In this document: positions 26,888 to 35,799 of the stretch, piece by piece
How the letters are laid out: the number at the start of each line of letters is the position of its first letter
How positions within the stretch are numbered: position 1 is the stretch's first letter
The notes under the pieces: model-generated
What the model saw: only the letters and a program-made list of their open reading frames with translations
Told to the model about the DNA's origin: nothing
The model's database searches: none
DNA from: Aquiflexum sp. TKW24L
Lineage (GTDB): Bacteria; Bacteroidota; Bacteroidia; Cytophagales; Cyclobacteriaceae
NCBI RefSeq assembly: GCF_023502205.1
Contig: NZ_JAMFLG010000044.1
Span: forward strand, 1-35,837
Length of the DNA stretch: 35,837 nt
Direction: 5' to 3'
Program-made: the position numbers and the translations under genes

Positions 26888-29011
26888 ATGAGAGTAACTT
26901 CTAAAGATAAATTTGAAAACATCATTGTAAGCAGTGATCTGATCAGTAGAGACCTGAGTTGGATGAAATTTAACGACCGGGTCCTAGATCAATCCAAGAA
27001 AAAGAGCCGGTGTATTTTTGAGAAATTGAAATTTTTGGCCATTACAGCATCCAATCTGGATGAGTTTTTTATGATTAGAATAGGTTCATTGTATAATTAC
27101 CTGGATTATGACAAAGAAAGGGTCGATTATTCTGGTTTGAGAGAGGAACCATTCAAAATGAAGCTGATGCTGGAATGTCAGGAATTCCATAGACGACAGC
27201 AGGAACACTTTCTCAGAGAACTTCTTCCCAAGATGTCAGAAGATGGTTTTAGCCTGAGTAATGTAAAAAACCTTGAACCCGAAGAGCAGGAATATATCAA
27301 GTCGTATTTCCTAAAGGCAGTATACCCCATGCTGACTCCCATGGTTTTTGATGGATATCGGACCTTTCCGATTTTGATGAATAAGCTCCTGATTTTTGGG
27401 GTGGTCACTTTGGCGCCGGGTGACAAAAAAGATAACAGAAAACTTTCTTTTGTTCAGATTCCAGCCAATATCCCACGTTTTTTTGAGATCGAAAGAGAAG
27501 ATATGGTTGTTTACGTTCCCATAGAGGAAGTCATCCGTGAGAATATCATCTCCTTGTTTCGTAATGTAAATATTGAGTCCATCAACCTATTTAGGATTAC
27601 CCGAAATGGGGATTTTACTTTGGAAGAAAGTGAGGACATGGATGCGAACTTTCTGGAAGAAGTCAAAAGGAAACTGAATGAGCGCAAGACAGGTAGGGTC
27701 GTCAGGATCGAAATCGAGGAGGGATACAGCCGTTGGATGGTAAGTTTGCTGAAAGAGCGATGGAATATTGGAGATGACAGTATCTTCAAAGTGGAGCGAG
27801 CGAGCATGCTGGATTTTACAGGACTTTGGCAAGTGATAGGCAACAGACGTTTCAAAGACAAATTACCGCAGATACCTGCACCTGTTCCCCCACTTTCTTA
27901 TCCTGAGGAGGGATCAGAAGATATATTTCAAGTTCTTAAAGAACGCGATATCCTTTTGCATCACCCTTATAACAACATTGATCCGATTCTTGAACTGATT
28001 GAAAAAGCCGTAGATGATCCTTCTGTAATGGCCATCAAAATGACCATTTACAGGTTGGCCAAAGAAAGCCGAATTACGAAAGCATTGCTGAGGGCTGCTG
28101 AAAATGGGAAGCACGTATCCGTTCTCTTTGAAGTAAAAGCGAGGTTTGATGAAGAAAATAATATCCGAGAGGCCAAAAAACTTCAAAAGGCAGGTTGTTT
28201 TGTGATATATGGCATCAGTAACGTGAAAACCCACACCAAACTCCTATTGATCGTCAAAAAGGATGAAAACAGGGTAACTAGATTCATCCACCTTGGAACC
28301 GGAAATTACAATGAGGAAACCGCAAGGCTATATACGGACATCGGACTATTGACAACCAATGAAACTTTGGCAAATGACGTTTCAGAGTTTTTCAACGTCA
28401 TCACCGGTCATTCAATGCCTTCCACTTATCAGAATCTGATCACGGCACCGAGGGATATGAGGAATCAGTTGATTGAATTTATAGAGCAGGAGGCCAGCAA
28501 TTCCAGGTCAGGGCTGCCTTCAGGCGTCTTCATCAAAGTCAATTCATTGGAAGATTCTGAAATCATTTATGCTTTGTATAGGGCATCTCAGTCAGGTGTT
28601 CCTGTCAAGCTGATCATTAGAGGAATATGCTGCCTGCGTCCCGGGAGAACAGGATTGAGTGAAAATATCCAGGTTTTATCCTTGGTGGGAGATTTTTTGG
28701 AGCATTCAAGGATTTACCATTTTCACAATAATGGTCAAACAAGAACTTACGCTGGAAGTGCCGATATGATGGTAAGAAGCTTTGATAAAAGACTCGAGTC
28801 CCTCTTCAGGGTGCAGGATCCCTTCCTTGAAAAGCAGCTGATGAACATTATTGCTTTCAACTTAAGAGACAATGTAAACTCATACATCATGCAGGAGGAT
28901 GGGAATTATTTACCTAAAATTGCCCATGACGGAGAAGTGGAATTTAATGTTCACAAGGAATTCTTTAAACTTAATGCTGAAAATATCAGACAAGTCAAAT
29001 TGATAGGCTAG
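26888..29011 (+). CDS. ppk1: Polyphosphate kinase Ppk1
   Basis: This 707-residue enzyme reversibly moves the gamma-phosphate of ATP onto polyphosphate. It has the N-terminal domain (RDLSWMKFNDRVLDQS, then FLAITASNLDEFFMIR), the head domain, and two phospholipase-D-like catalytic domains. His449 (KTHTKLL) and His468 (FIHLGTGNYNEETARLY) have the 19-residue spacing of His435 and His454 of E. coli Ppk, the phospho-acceptor and its partner. Further conserved segments are IKMTIYRLAKES, VKARFDEENNI and RGICCLRPG. Length is normal. The gene faces ppx, which encodes the opposing exopolyphosphatase, with one terminator between them. Confidence 0.96.
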   Translation: MRVTSKDKFENIIVSSDLISRDLSWMKFNDRVLDQSKKKSRCIFEKLKFLAITASNLDEFFMIRIGSLYNYLDYDKERVDYSGLREEPFKMKLMLECQEFHRRQQEHFLRELLPKMSEDGFSLSNVKNLEPEEQEYIKSYFLKAVYPMLTPMVFDGYRTFPILMNKLLIFGVVTLAPGDKKDNRKLSFVQIPANIPRFFEIEREDMVVYVPIEEVIRENIISLFRNVNIESINLFRITRNGDFTLEESEDMDANFLEEVKRKLNERKTGRVVRIEIEEGYSRWMVSLLKERWNIGDDSIFKVERASMLDFTGLWQVIGNRRFKDKLPQIPAPVPPLSYPEEGSEDIFQVLKERDILLHHPYNNIDPILELIEKAVDDPSVMAIKMTIYRLAKESRITKALLRAAENGKHVSVLFEVKARFDEENNIREAKKLQKAGCFVIYGISNVKTHTKLLLIVKKDENRVTRFIHLGTGNYNEETARLYTDIGLLTTNETLANDVSEFFNVITGHSMPSTYQNLITAPRDMRNQLIEFIEQEASNSRSGLPSGVFIKVNSLEDSEIIYALYRASQSGVPVKLIIRGICCLRPGRTGLSENIQVLSLVGDFLEHSRIYHFHNNGQTRTYAGSADMMVRSFDKRLESLFRVQDPFLEKQLMNIIAFNLRDNVNSYIMQEDGNYLPKIAHDGEVEFNVHKEFFKLNAENIRQVKLIG

Positions 29012-29030
29012 ATTCTATATAATTCCCAAA

Positions 29031-29065
29031 AACAAAAGGCTGTGATTTCACAGCCTTTTGTTTTT
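29031..29065. terminator. Bidirectional terminator shared by ppk1 and ppx
   Basis: A long stem (AACAAAAGGCTGTGA at 29031-29045 with its complement at 29048-29062) has a 2-base loop. T's follow on the plus strand and A's precede it at 29028-29032. The arm on the right includes the stop and last codons of ppx, so the hairpin is partly coding. It serves both convergent genes. Confidence 0.85.
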
Positions 29066-29932
29066 ATTTTTTCTGTATAATACCTGCATCAGGCCATCTT
29101 TAAGCCCCACATCCGGTACTATCATTTTTTTGGAGGATGCTGCAGACATCGCTGCAAGGTAAATTTTGGAAGCTGGAATAATCACATCTGCCCTGTCAGG
29201 ATTGAGGTTTAGTTTGTTGATCCTTTCTTCGTAAGTAAAGGATTCTAGGTAGGCTTGTACTTCTTTGATCTTTTCGATACTTAAGGCCCTCACATTTTTT
29301 CTTGGACTGGTGAGATCCAAAATTTTACTGATATTGCCTCCGGTGCCAATACTGGTGATGTTGTCCTGTTTTGTCACATGATCGGTGATGAATTTGTTCA
29401 TGCTTCTCCAAACGGATAACGGGATGCTATCATCCAAGGCACGGACAGAACCGATTTTAAAAGACTTGGTAGCGATTTTTTCTTGGTTGATGTAGATATT
29501 CAATTCGGTACTTCCTCCCCCGACGTCAATGTGGAGGTATGATTTTTCATCAATGTATCCACCGAGGGCCATGTTGATCAATTCGGCTTCATGGTTTCCA
29601 TCTATGATGTTGATTTTCATGCCAATCTCTTCCCTGACTTCCTCGCAGATTTCCCTTCCATTCACGGATTCTCTCATCGCTGAAGTAGCGCATACCATGT
29701 AGTCGTCGACTTCATAAAGGTCAATAAGGAGTTTGAAGGCCTTCATCAATTTGATAAATTTCTTCCGGTTTATGTCTGAGATTTTTTGAGTATGAAAAAC
29801 ATCAAGCCCTAGCCGTAATGGAAATCGCAGGTATTCTAATTTTTTGAAATTGGTTTTACCTTCGTAGTGGGTCACATTGGTGATTTGCAACCTGATGGCA
29901 TTGGAACCTATATCAACTGCGGCTAATTTCAA
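29048..29932 (-). CDS. Ppx/GppA family exopolyphosphatase
   Basis: This 294-residue protein has the ASKHA-fold signatures LAAVDIGSNAIRLQI (3-17), CATSAMRES, the HIDVGGGSTELNIY phosphate-binding loop and SIGTGGN. The family hydrolyses terminal phosphates of polyphosphate or the gamma-phosphate of pppGpp. The short length means it has only the core domains and lacks the C-terminal HD-like extension of E. coli Ppx. The start is TTG at 29932: two in-frame stops (TAATAA) end 13 bases upstream, an AAAGG lies just ahead, and the conserved N-terminus begins at once. It converges on ppk1 and shares its terminator, which fits a polyphosphate turnover pair. Confidence 0.93.
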   Translation of the reverse strand: MKLAAVDIGSNAIRLQITNVTHYEGKTNFKKLEYLRFPLRLGLDVFHTQKISDINRKKFIKLMKAFKLLIDLYEVDDYMVCATSAMRESVNGREICEEVREEIGMKINIIDGNHEAELINMALGGYIDEKSYLHIDVGGGSTELNIYINQEKIATKSFKIGSVRALDDSIPLSVWRSMNKFITDHVTKQDNITSIGTGGNISKILDLTSPRKNVRALSIEKIKEVQAYLESFTYEERINKLNLNPDRADVIIPASKIYLAAMSAASSKKMIVPDVGLKDGLMQVLYRKNKNKRL

Positions 29933-30085
29933 TATCCTTTTTTTTTATTATGTTTTGAAATTTGAAACAACCCATTCAGGAATCTGCGAATAACTTGTGA
30001 ATCAAAAATACAATCTCAATATTGATTACAAATAATTTTTAGATAAGGTTCTTCGCTTTTGTCCAAAAAAACGTTGGGAGAAGAA

Positions 30086-30367
30086 CTACATCTTCTGATA
30101 GTAATGTTCCTTAAGCCTTTTCTTCACTTTGATAAAACTGTAGATTCCCAAAACCAGCGTTCCTAGACTTAGTGCAAATGCCACCCAACCAAGGTGTCGG
30201 ACATGATCCAAAGCATTCACTTCCATCAAAGCAGTGCCGCTGACCAAAAAATATAAGGATGTTCGGATGAAGGATAGCAAGGTACGGTCATTGGCAAGGT
30301 AGGTCCTTTGTCTGGCTAAATAGTCCCTTACGATTAAATCCTGTTCTGATAAATTCTCTTTTTCCAT
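30086..30367 (-). CDS. DUF202 small membrane protein (YidH-like)
   Basis: This 93-residue protein carries the DUF202 domain. It has a charged N-terminus with the characteristic DYLARQRTYLANDRTLLSFIRTSLYFLVSG (about 15-44), a first membrane segment (about 34-52), and a second one (about 59-80, GWVAFALSLGTLVLGIYSFI). It ends in a basic KVKKRLKEHYYQKM tail. The family is widespread in bacteria and also forms part of eukaryotic VTC polyphosphate-polymerase proteins. Its bacterial role is not settled. The nearby ppk1/ppx pair makes the polyphosphate link tempting but this is inference. It diverges from the dCMP deaminase gene and no terminator is clear after it. Confidence 0.9.
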   Translation of the reverse strand: MEKENLSEQDLIVRDYLARQRTYLANDRTLLSFIRTSLYFLVSGTALMEVNALDHVRHLGWVAFALSLGTLVLGIYSFIKVKKRLKEHYYQKM

Positions 30368-30456
30368 AGAAGTTCATTTCTTGTCAGGTACAAAGAAAAC
30401 TTATTTTCAGCTTAAATTTTGGTGATTTAAGATACATGATGAGTAATCCTTGATAA

Positions 30457-30489
30457 TTGTTAAAAGAAATTGCAGTTTTTTTACTTTTG
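30457..30489 (+). promoter_or_regulatory. Candidate promoter for the dCMP deaminase gene
   Basis: TACTTTTG (30482-30489) matches the TAnnTTTG -7 consensus. TTG (30457-30459) lies 22 bp upstream. The predicted start is about 50 bases before the ATG. It could be a chance match. Confidence 0.35.
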
Positions 30490-30544
30490 GTTTTTGAATA
30501 AAATTGTCAAGAATGGACATAAATTGCGCACCAATCCGATTAAA

Positions 30545-31036
30545 ATGATGAATACAATAAGGCCTGATTTTGATGATATCTACATGGAGTTGGCGGTCAA
30601 CTTGGCCAAAAGATCGCATTGCATCAAAAAGCATGTCGGCGCGGTTTTGACAAAAGATACCCGGATCATTTCGATTGGGTACAACGGACCTCCGGCCGGG
30701 ACGCATAATTGTGACGAGGAATTTCCCGAGACAGGTTGTGCCAGAGACAGCAAAGGTAGCTGCACGCTCGCTTTACATGCCGAGCAAAATGCAATTCTCT
30801 ATGCCGTCAAAAATAGTACTTCGGTAGATGGATCCACGCTTTATGTGACTTTGGCACCCTGTCTTGCCTGTGCAAGAATCATCTTTTCAATGGGAATCGT
30901 CAAAGTGGTATACATGTTTTCTTATGCGGAATACAAGGGTTTACCTTTTGATGAAGGCCTTGAGTTTTTGAAAAAGTTTGGTGTTGAAGTTTTCAAATAT
31001 GAAAAAGAAGTCATATTTGAAGATCCGCTGATTTAG
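30545..31036 (+). CDS. dCMP/cytidine deaminase family protein (ComEB-like dCMP deaminase)
   Basis: This protein of about 163 residues is a zinc deaminase. The active site is HAEQNAI (H78, catalytic E80) with APCLACAR (C106 and C109). An extra Cys/His cluster, HNCDEEF...GCARDSKGSC at about 54-73, is typical of dCMP deaminases with a second metal site. The reaction dCMP to dUMP feeds thymidylate synthesis. The frame is open upstream to 30470, but I place the start at the ATG-ATG pair (30545 or 30548), just before the conserved DFDDIYMELAVNLAKRSHC. Its stop overlaps that of the convergent murB by 4 bases. Confidence 0.93.
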   Translation: MMNTIRPDFDDIYMELAVNLAKRSHCIKKHVGAVLTKDTRIISIGYNGPPAGTHNCDEEFPETGCARDSKGSCTLALHAEQNAILYAVKNSTSVDGSTLYVTLAPCLACARIIFSMGIVKVVYMFSYAEYKGLPFDEGLEFLKKFGVEVFKYEKEVIFEDPLI

Positions 31037-32046
31037 AGAAAATTGACCTCGGGATGAAGGATAATGTGAAACTTTTCCTGAACAGAATCTTGGATTTTTT
31101 TACTTAGGTCTTTGATTTCGATTCCATCGCCGCCGCCATAATTAATCAATACCAATGGCTGAAATTGATGAACGCCTATGTTTCCGAATCTTTTTCCTTT
31201 CCATCCGGCTTGTTCAATGAGCCATGCAGCAGGGATTTTGATACCGTCTTCATTTGGAAATCCCGGGACATTTGGAAATTCTGATTTTATTTTTTCAAAT
31301 GACAAGACTGAAACTGTTGGGTTTTTGAAAAAACTTCCAGCATTTCCGATGATGGCAGGATCTGGCAATTTGCTCCGTCTGATCTCTATAACGGCATCGC
31401 TGATGTCCTTGATGGTTGGGGATTGAATCCCCTTTTCCGCCAATGTCTGTCTAATTGCCCCATATTCGGCATTTATGTGGGATGTTTTAGATAAGCGGAA
31501 GACGACATGGGTGATGACAAAACGGTCCTTTAATTCATGTTTGAATACACTTTCACGATAACCAAACTCACATTCCTCCGATGAAAATGTCCTAAGTTTT
31601 AAAGTATTTCTGTCAATAGCTTCCAAATGGTCAAAGACTTCTTTGATTTCAACGCCGTAAGCACCGATATTTTGCATAGGGGAGGCGCCTACCGTACCTG
31701 GGATCAAAGATAAATTTTCCACCCCGGCATAATTGTTTTGGATGCAATGCATTACAAAGTCGTGCCAGTTTTCTCCCGCACCAACTTTGACCAATACATC
31801 TTTATCACTTTCTCCAACCAAATCAAATCCCTTGATTTCTATTTTTAATACCAAAGCCTCAATGTTTCTTGTCAAAAGAATGTTGCTGCCACCTCCCAAA
31901 ATAAAAAGTGGAAGATCCATTTCTTTTGCCTTTAGGAGGAGCTGGTTTACTTCTTCAGTAGTTTTTGCGATAGCAAAAAATCTCGCATTTTTATCAATTC
32001 CAAAAGTGTTGAAGGGCAATAGAGAAATGTTTTCTTGTATATTCAT
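31033..32046 (-). CDS. murB: UDP-N-acetylenolpyruvoylglucosamine reductase MurB
   Basis: This 337-residue flavoenzyme reduces UDP-GlcNAc-enolpyruvate to UDP-MurNAc in the cytoplasm, an early peptidoglycan step. FAD-binding signatures are LGGGSNILLT (50-59) and the SLIPGTVGASPMQNIGAYGVE region (113-133). The catalytic residues R164 (GYRES), S238 (GNAGSFFKNP) and E333 (HPEVNFL) are all present. The YRES loop makes it the longer, E. coli-like type I MurB. I use ATG 32046, because upstream codons to 32088 add no conserved sequence. It diverges from the deacylase gene with 77 bp between start codons, and its stop shares four bases with the dCMP deaminase stop. Confidence 0.96.
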   Translation of the reverse strand: MNIQENISLLPFNTFGIDKNARFFAIAKTTEEVNQLLLKAKEMDLPLFILGGGSNILLTRNIEALVLKIEIKGFDLVGESDKDVLVKVGAGENWHDFVMHCIQNNYAGVENLSLIPGTVGASPMQNIGAYGVEIKEVFDHLEAIDRNTLKLRTFSSEECEFGYRESVFKHELKDRFVITHVVFRLSKTSHINAEYGAIRQTLAEKGIQSPTIKDISDAVIEIRRSKLPDPAIIGNAGSFFKNPTVSVLSFEKIKSEFPNVPGFPNEDGIKIPAAWLIEQAGWKGKRFGNIGVHQFQPLVLINYGGGDGIEIKDLSKKIQDSVQEKFHIILHPEVNFL

Positions 32047-32123
32047 GGCTTTGATCCGTACCTGCGAATTAAACAAGAATTTGGTCAAATAGAAAGAATA
32101 CAGCCCTTTTAGAATCTATTTAT

Positions 32124-33062
32124 ATGAAAGAAATGGTCATCAATGGGGTCAAAGTTAGCCCCGGACAATCGATGAATATTGACATTGCAATTGCGAGGTT
32201 ACCCACACATACTTTAATTGACCTGCCTATTTTTATCAATCGGGCCAAAGAAGACGGTCCGGTAGTTTTGATTTCGGGTGGAGTCCACGGAGATGAGATC
32301 AATGGTATCGTGGCTGTGAGGCGGATGCTTGAAGAAAAACTGATTTCCCTCATAAAAGGAACAGTAATTTTTATGCCTTTAGTAAATGTTTATGGGTTTT
32401 TGAGCAGTTCAAGGACATTTCCTGATGGAAGAGACCTCAACAGGAGTTTTCCTGGAAATAAAAAAGGTTCGTTGGCCTCTCAGATTGCCTTCATTCTAAC
32501 CAATGAAATAATCCCACTAATTGACTACGGCATAGATTTTCATACTGGCGGAAGAATGCTCTCCAATTATCCACAAATAAGGGTAGATTATAAAGACAAA
32601 AAAGGAGTGGAGCTTGCCACTGCATTTGGTACGCATTATATTTTAAATTCACCTCATATCGATAAATCTTTCAGAAAAGAAGCCTATAAGCGCCGGAAAC
32701 ACATTTTGGTATATGAAGGCGGTGAATCCATGCGTTTGGATGAATATGCCGTAGATGAAGCACTTTTAGGCACGCAAAGAATGTTGATCCATTTGGGAAT
32801 GATGAAAGGTTCCATTCCACCAAAGCCTACCATCTTGATTTCAGAAAGCTCATGGGTAAGAGCAAAAGTTTCCGGCATTTTTACTTCCACAGTCAAATTG
32901 GGTGAGGCGGTGAGAAAAGGACAGATTCTAGCTAAAATTACAGACCCATACGGACAGGTAAAAGTTCCGGTAAAGGCCCTGCACAATGGCCATGTCGTTG
33001 GCCTAAATAATAATCCGGTTGTCAACTCAGGGGACGCTTTGGTGCATGTGGGGAGAGTTTAA
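32124..33062 (+). CDS. Succinylglutamate desuccinylase/aspartoacylase family zinc deacylase
   Basis: This 312-residue M14-type zinc enzyme has the zinc ligands in GGVHGDE (His and Glu at about 55 and 58) and DFHTG (His about 139). DLNRSFPG (about 109-116) is the substrate-binding Arg motif and the catalytic Glu lies in VYEGGES. The C-terminal part (about 235-312) is a beta-barrel ending in GDALVHVGRV. The family removes acyl groups from N-acyl amino acids. A bacterial subgroup occurs beside RimK-like ATP-grasp ligases. No RimK gene is in this window, so the substrate stays open. The ATG start is clear, there is a divergent neighbour (murB), and no terminator is evident after it. Confidence 0.9.
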   Translation: MKEMVINGVKVSPGQSMNIDIAIARLPTHTLIDLPIFINRAKEDGPVVLISGGVHGDEINGIVAVRRMLEEKLISLIKGTVIFMPLVNVYGFLSSSRTFPDGRDLNRSFPGNKKGSLASQIAFILTNEIIPLIDYGIDFHTGGRMLSNYPQIRVDYKDKKGVELATAFGTHYILNSPHIDKSFRKEAYKRRKHILVYEGGESMRLDEYAVDEALLGTQRMLIHLGMMKGSIPPKPTILISESSWVRAKVSGIFTSTVKLGEAVRKGQILAKITDPYGQVKVPVKALHNGHVVGLNNNPVVNSGDALVHVGRV

Positions 33063-33161
33063 GATTGAAAAAATGCTCCCCATCAATAGGATATTTTTAT
33101 TTGGTTATAATTGTTTTCTGAAATTTCCTAATCTTCAATTAGAGGTCTGATTTGTCAATCC

Positions 33162-33734
33162 TTACAAAATTGAGATAAAGTTTGGTAGAAAAAATTCTCC
33201 TTCTGTTATCTCCACTACCTCTCTTCTGTTAAGATCACCTGTTGCTGAGAGGTCAAAAATGACAGCTTCAAAATTTCCTTTTGAATTTTCATTTGAAAAT
33301 TCGGTGAAAGAGAAAAATACATTGTCATTTGCTCCAGGATTACTGCTTTTTAAAAGAGATGCCCCGTATTCCTTCCCGTTTTCATCAAAATAGAAGAAAA
33401 GTATAGAAGGGTTTTCGACACCACCTATTATAATCGGAGCCTGCATCTGATAAGTATTTCCAACGACAATTGAAGTCGGACTTCGGTAGGACATTACGAT
33501 GGTGTTTTTGAGTGGATCTGTTCCTGACACCATGGTAAATAAAGTCCGTCTGTTAGTAGATCCTTGGTCTTGGGTAAAAAATATGCTGGCGTCATCACTG
33601 GCTTTGAATTCCTTTTGCACGCCATTGACCTTAAATTTGTAATAATATTCAGGTTTAGGAACTTCGTCCTTTCCACAGGAAGTAAGAATAAGAATAGAAA
33701 AAGAAAAAATTATCAGGGTAAGGAAATTCTTCAT
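33162..33734 (-). CDS. Putative lipoprotein of unknown function
   Basis: This protein of about 190 residues starts with a lipoprotein signal peptide, MKNFLTLIIFSFSILILTSC, with the lipobox LTSC and the lipidated Cys at residue 20. GKDEVPKP follows. The mature part is beta-rich (YYYKFKVNGVQKEFKASDDASIFF, then TIVMSYRSPTSIVVGNTYQMQAP). This recalls the small extracytoplasmic lipoproteins common in Bacteroidota with a VNGxxxxFxA strand pattern, but I cannot name a function. The ATG at 33734 gives a perfect lipoprotein leader. The frame extends to 33797 without adding a plausible start region. It is monocistronic and converges on the deacylase gene. Confidence 0.82.
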   Translation of the reverse strand: MKNFLTLIIFSFSILILTSCGKDEVPKPEYYYKFKVNGVQKEFKASDDASIFFTQDQGSTNRRTLFTMVSGTDPLKNTIVMSYRSPTSIVVGNTYQMQAPIIIGGVENPSILFFYFDENGKEYGASLLKSSNPGANDNVFFSFTEFSNENSKGNFEAVIFDLSATGDLNRREVVEITEGEFFLPNFISIL

Positions 33735-33794
33735 AGTAGGATAAGGTTTTTTGGAATAACGGAAATTTTTCCCGGGAGGATGTTTTGTAAGTGA

Positions 33795-33802
33795 CAAAAA
33801 TA
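33795..33802 (-). promoter_or_regulatory. Possible -7 promoter element for the lipoprotein gene
   Basis: On the minus strand the sequence reads TATTTTTG, a match to TAnnTTTG, about 60 bp upstream of the lipoprotein ATG. No convincing -33 element is seen at the right distance. Confidence 0.3.
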
Positions 33803-33880
33803 GGGTAAAAATTAAATTAATGATACCAGGCTAGCCAAGAGCTTGGATTTATTAAATTGTACAGCTAATCATAAAAAATT

Positions 33881-33915
33881 AAAAAGGCCACCCTGGATAG
33901 CAGGATGACCTTTTT
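33881..33915 (-). terminator. Terminator of the phosphohexomutase gene
   Basis: In minus-strand RNA an 11-bp stem (AGGUCAUCCUG with CAGGGUGGCCU) forms, with two G-U wobbles and a 5-base loop, followed by UUUUU. Read as plus-strand RNA the same positions are A-C mismatches, so it works in the direction of the mutase gene that ends at 33939. Confidence 0.85.
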
Positions 33916-33938
33916 GGAACACTCATGTTTTAGCCAGA

Positions 33939-35672
33939 TCAGCTAAAAAACTTTTTTAAACCTTCGATTTTTCCTTCTAAAGATGCTTCCACAGCTTTGT
34001 AGGCTTCTCTGTTTGGAAGTGGCTCATTTACCGAGAAATAATATTTGATTTTAGGTTCGGTACCAGAGGGCCTTGCCGAGATCTTGCTCCCGTCTTCCAA
34101 ATAGAATTGAATGACATTCGATTTATCCATTTTTAGTGTGGATTCAGTGCCATTGGCAGTATCATAAACCTTACTTTCCTTGACATCAACCACTTTTACC
34201 ACCTTGATGCCATTCATCTCTTTTGGTCTGTTGGTTCTAAATCCGGTCATGAGATTTTGGATTTGTTCTGCTCCATCTTTCCCTTTTTTGGTAACAGAGA
34301 TCAGGGATTCTTTGTAGAACCCAAATTGTGTATAAATTTCAGCCAATACATTTTGAATGGATTTGCCTTGGGTTTTGTAGTAGGCGACTATTTCGGAAAC
34401 CATCGCACAGGCAGAAACGCCATCTTTGTCTCTTACAAAATCCCCGACAAGGTATCCATAGCTTTCTTCGCCGCCAGCGATAAATTGGTTCTTGCCTTCC
34501 AGATTGCGGATGATTTCAGCTATATTTTTGAATCCAGTCAATACTGAGTAACAAGTTACTCCAAAACCTTTGCAGATCTCATCGATAAGCTCTGTGGTTA
34601 CGATGGTATTCACCATAAATTGATTTCCATCAAGTTTCCCAAGTTCCTTCCATTTGCTCAAAAGGTAATAGGTCAGCAATGCACCGGTTTGATTTCCGTT
34701 TAATAAATCATATCCACCTTTCCCATCCGGGACACAAGCTGCGTATCGGTCTCCGTCAGGGTCACAGGCCAAAACAAGTTCAGCACCTGTTTTCTTTCCA
34801 AGTTCAATCGCCATGGTCAGTGCTTCGGCCTCTTCAGGATTTGGGTAAATGACAGTAGGAAAAGTGCCGTCCGGCTGTTCCTGTTCTTTAACAATATGGA
34901 CATTTTCAAATCCAAAAGCCTTCAAAGCCGCAGGTACCATTACACCCGAAGCGCCATGAATCGGAGAGAAAACTATTGGCATGTTTTTCTGTGCCTGGAT
35001 TTCATTTTTGGAAAGGCTTAGTTTTTTGACCAATTCCATATAGATCTCATCGAAATCCTCCTCAATATATTCGATCAGCTCGTCATTTTTATTCCAATTG
35101 ACATCATCCATCGAAGTGATCTTCAAGACCTCGTCTATGATGTTTTTGTCATGTGGTGCCACTACCTGACCGCCGTCATCCCAATAGGCCTTGTACCCAT
35201 TGTATTCTTTTGGATTGTGTGAAGCGGTGACCATGACACCACTTTTGCAACCGAAATGGCGGATAGCAAAAGATAGCATCGGAGTTGGCCGCATTTGTCT
35301 GAAATACTTCACTTTAATCCCATTGGCAGTAAAAACATTGGCAGTTGTACTTGCAAAAAGTGTGTTGTTGATCCGACAATCATGGGTAATGGCGACTTTG
35401 ATGTCTTCGCCGGGAAAGCATTTCAACAAGTAATTTGCCAATCCCTGAGTGGCCATGGCAACGGTATAGACATTCATTCTGTTGGAACCTACACCCATGA
35501 GCCCTCTAAGACCTCCTGTTCCAAATTCAAGATCCCTGTAGAAAGAATCAATCAATTCGGTTTTATCAGGTGAATCTAGCAAAGCCTTTATTTCCTTTTT
35601 ACTCTTTTCGTCAATGTTACTGCTTAGCCAGCTGTTTGCTTTGGCCAAAATCATTGGATCTATTGTTGTCAT
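33939..35672 (-). CDS. Phosphoglucomutase/phosphomannomutase family protein
   Basis: This 577-residue alpha-D-phosphohexomutase interconverts sugar 1-phosphates and 6-phosphates. GTGGLRG is at 51-57. The phosphoserine loop TASHNP is at 149-154, with Ser151 as the phosphorylated residue. The Mg loop DPDGDR is at 304-309. GGEESYG is the sugar-specificity loop, and RPSGTEPKIKYY is the phosphate-binding loop near the C-terminus. The length of about 570 and the GGEESYG loop fit the PgcA-like phosphoglucomutase group of Bacteroidota and Firmicutes, but mannose-phosphate or mixed use cannot be excluded. The ATG start is clear. It is followed by its own terminator and is monocistronic in this window. 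Confidence 0.94.
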   Translation of the reverse strand: MTTIDPMILAKANSWLSSNIDEKSKKEIKALLDSPDKTELIDSFYRDLEFGTGGLRGLMGVGSNRMNVYTVAMATQGLANYLLKCFPGEDIKVAITHDCRINNTLFASTTANVFTANGIKVKYFRQMRPTPMLSFAIRHFGCKSGVMVTASHNPKEYNGYKAYWDDGGQVVAPHDKNIIDEVLKITSMDDVNWNKNDELIEYIEEDFDEIYMELVKKLSLSKNEIQAQKNMPIVFSPIHGASGVMVPAALKAFGFENVHIVKEQEQPDGTFPTVIYPNPEEAEALTMAIELGKKTGAELVLACDPDGDRYAACVPDGKGGYDLLNGNQTGALLTYYLLSKWKELGKLDGNQFMVNTIVTTELIDEICKGFGVTCYSVLTGFKNIAEIIRNLEGKNQFIAGGEESYGYLVGDFVRDKDGVSACAMVSEIVAYYKTQGKSIQNVLAEIYTQFGFYKESLISVTKKGKDGAEQIQNLMTGFRTNRPKEMNGIKVVKVVDVKESKVYDTANGTESTLKMDKSNVIQFYLEDGSKISARPSGTEPKIKYYFSVNEPLPNREAYKAVEASLEGKIEGLKKFFS

Positions 35673-35799
35673 TTTTGAAAAATTTTGAATGAATTTCTAA
35701 TTTAAATATTTCAATAAAATTACCTGCATTTCTTATGGAAAAAACAGGAATATAGTGTGGATAGGTTGATAAATTACTTCTTAATACTTTTGTGCCTAG

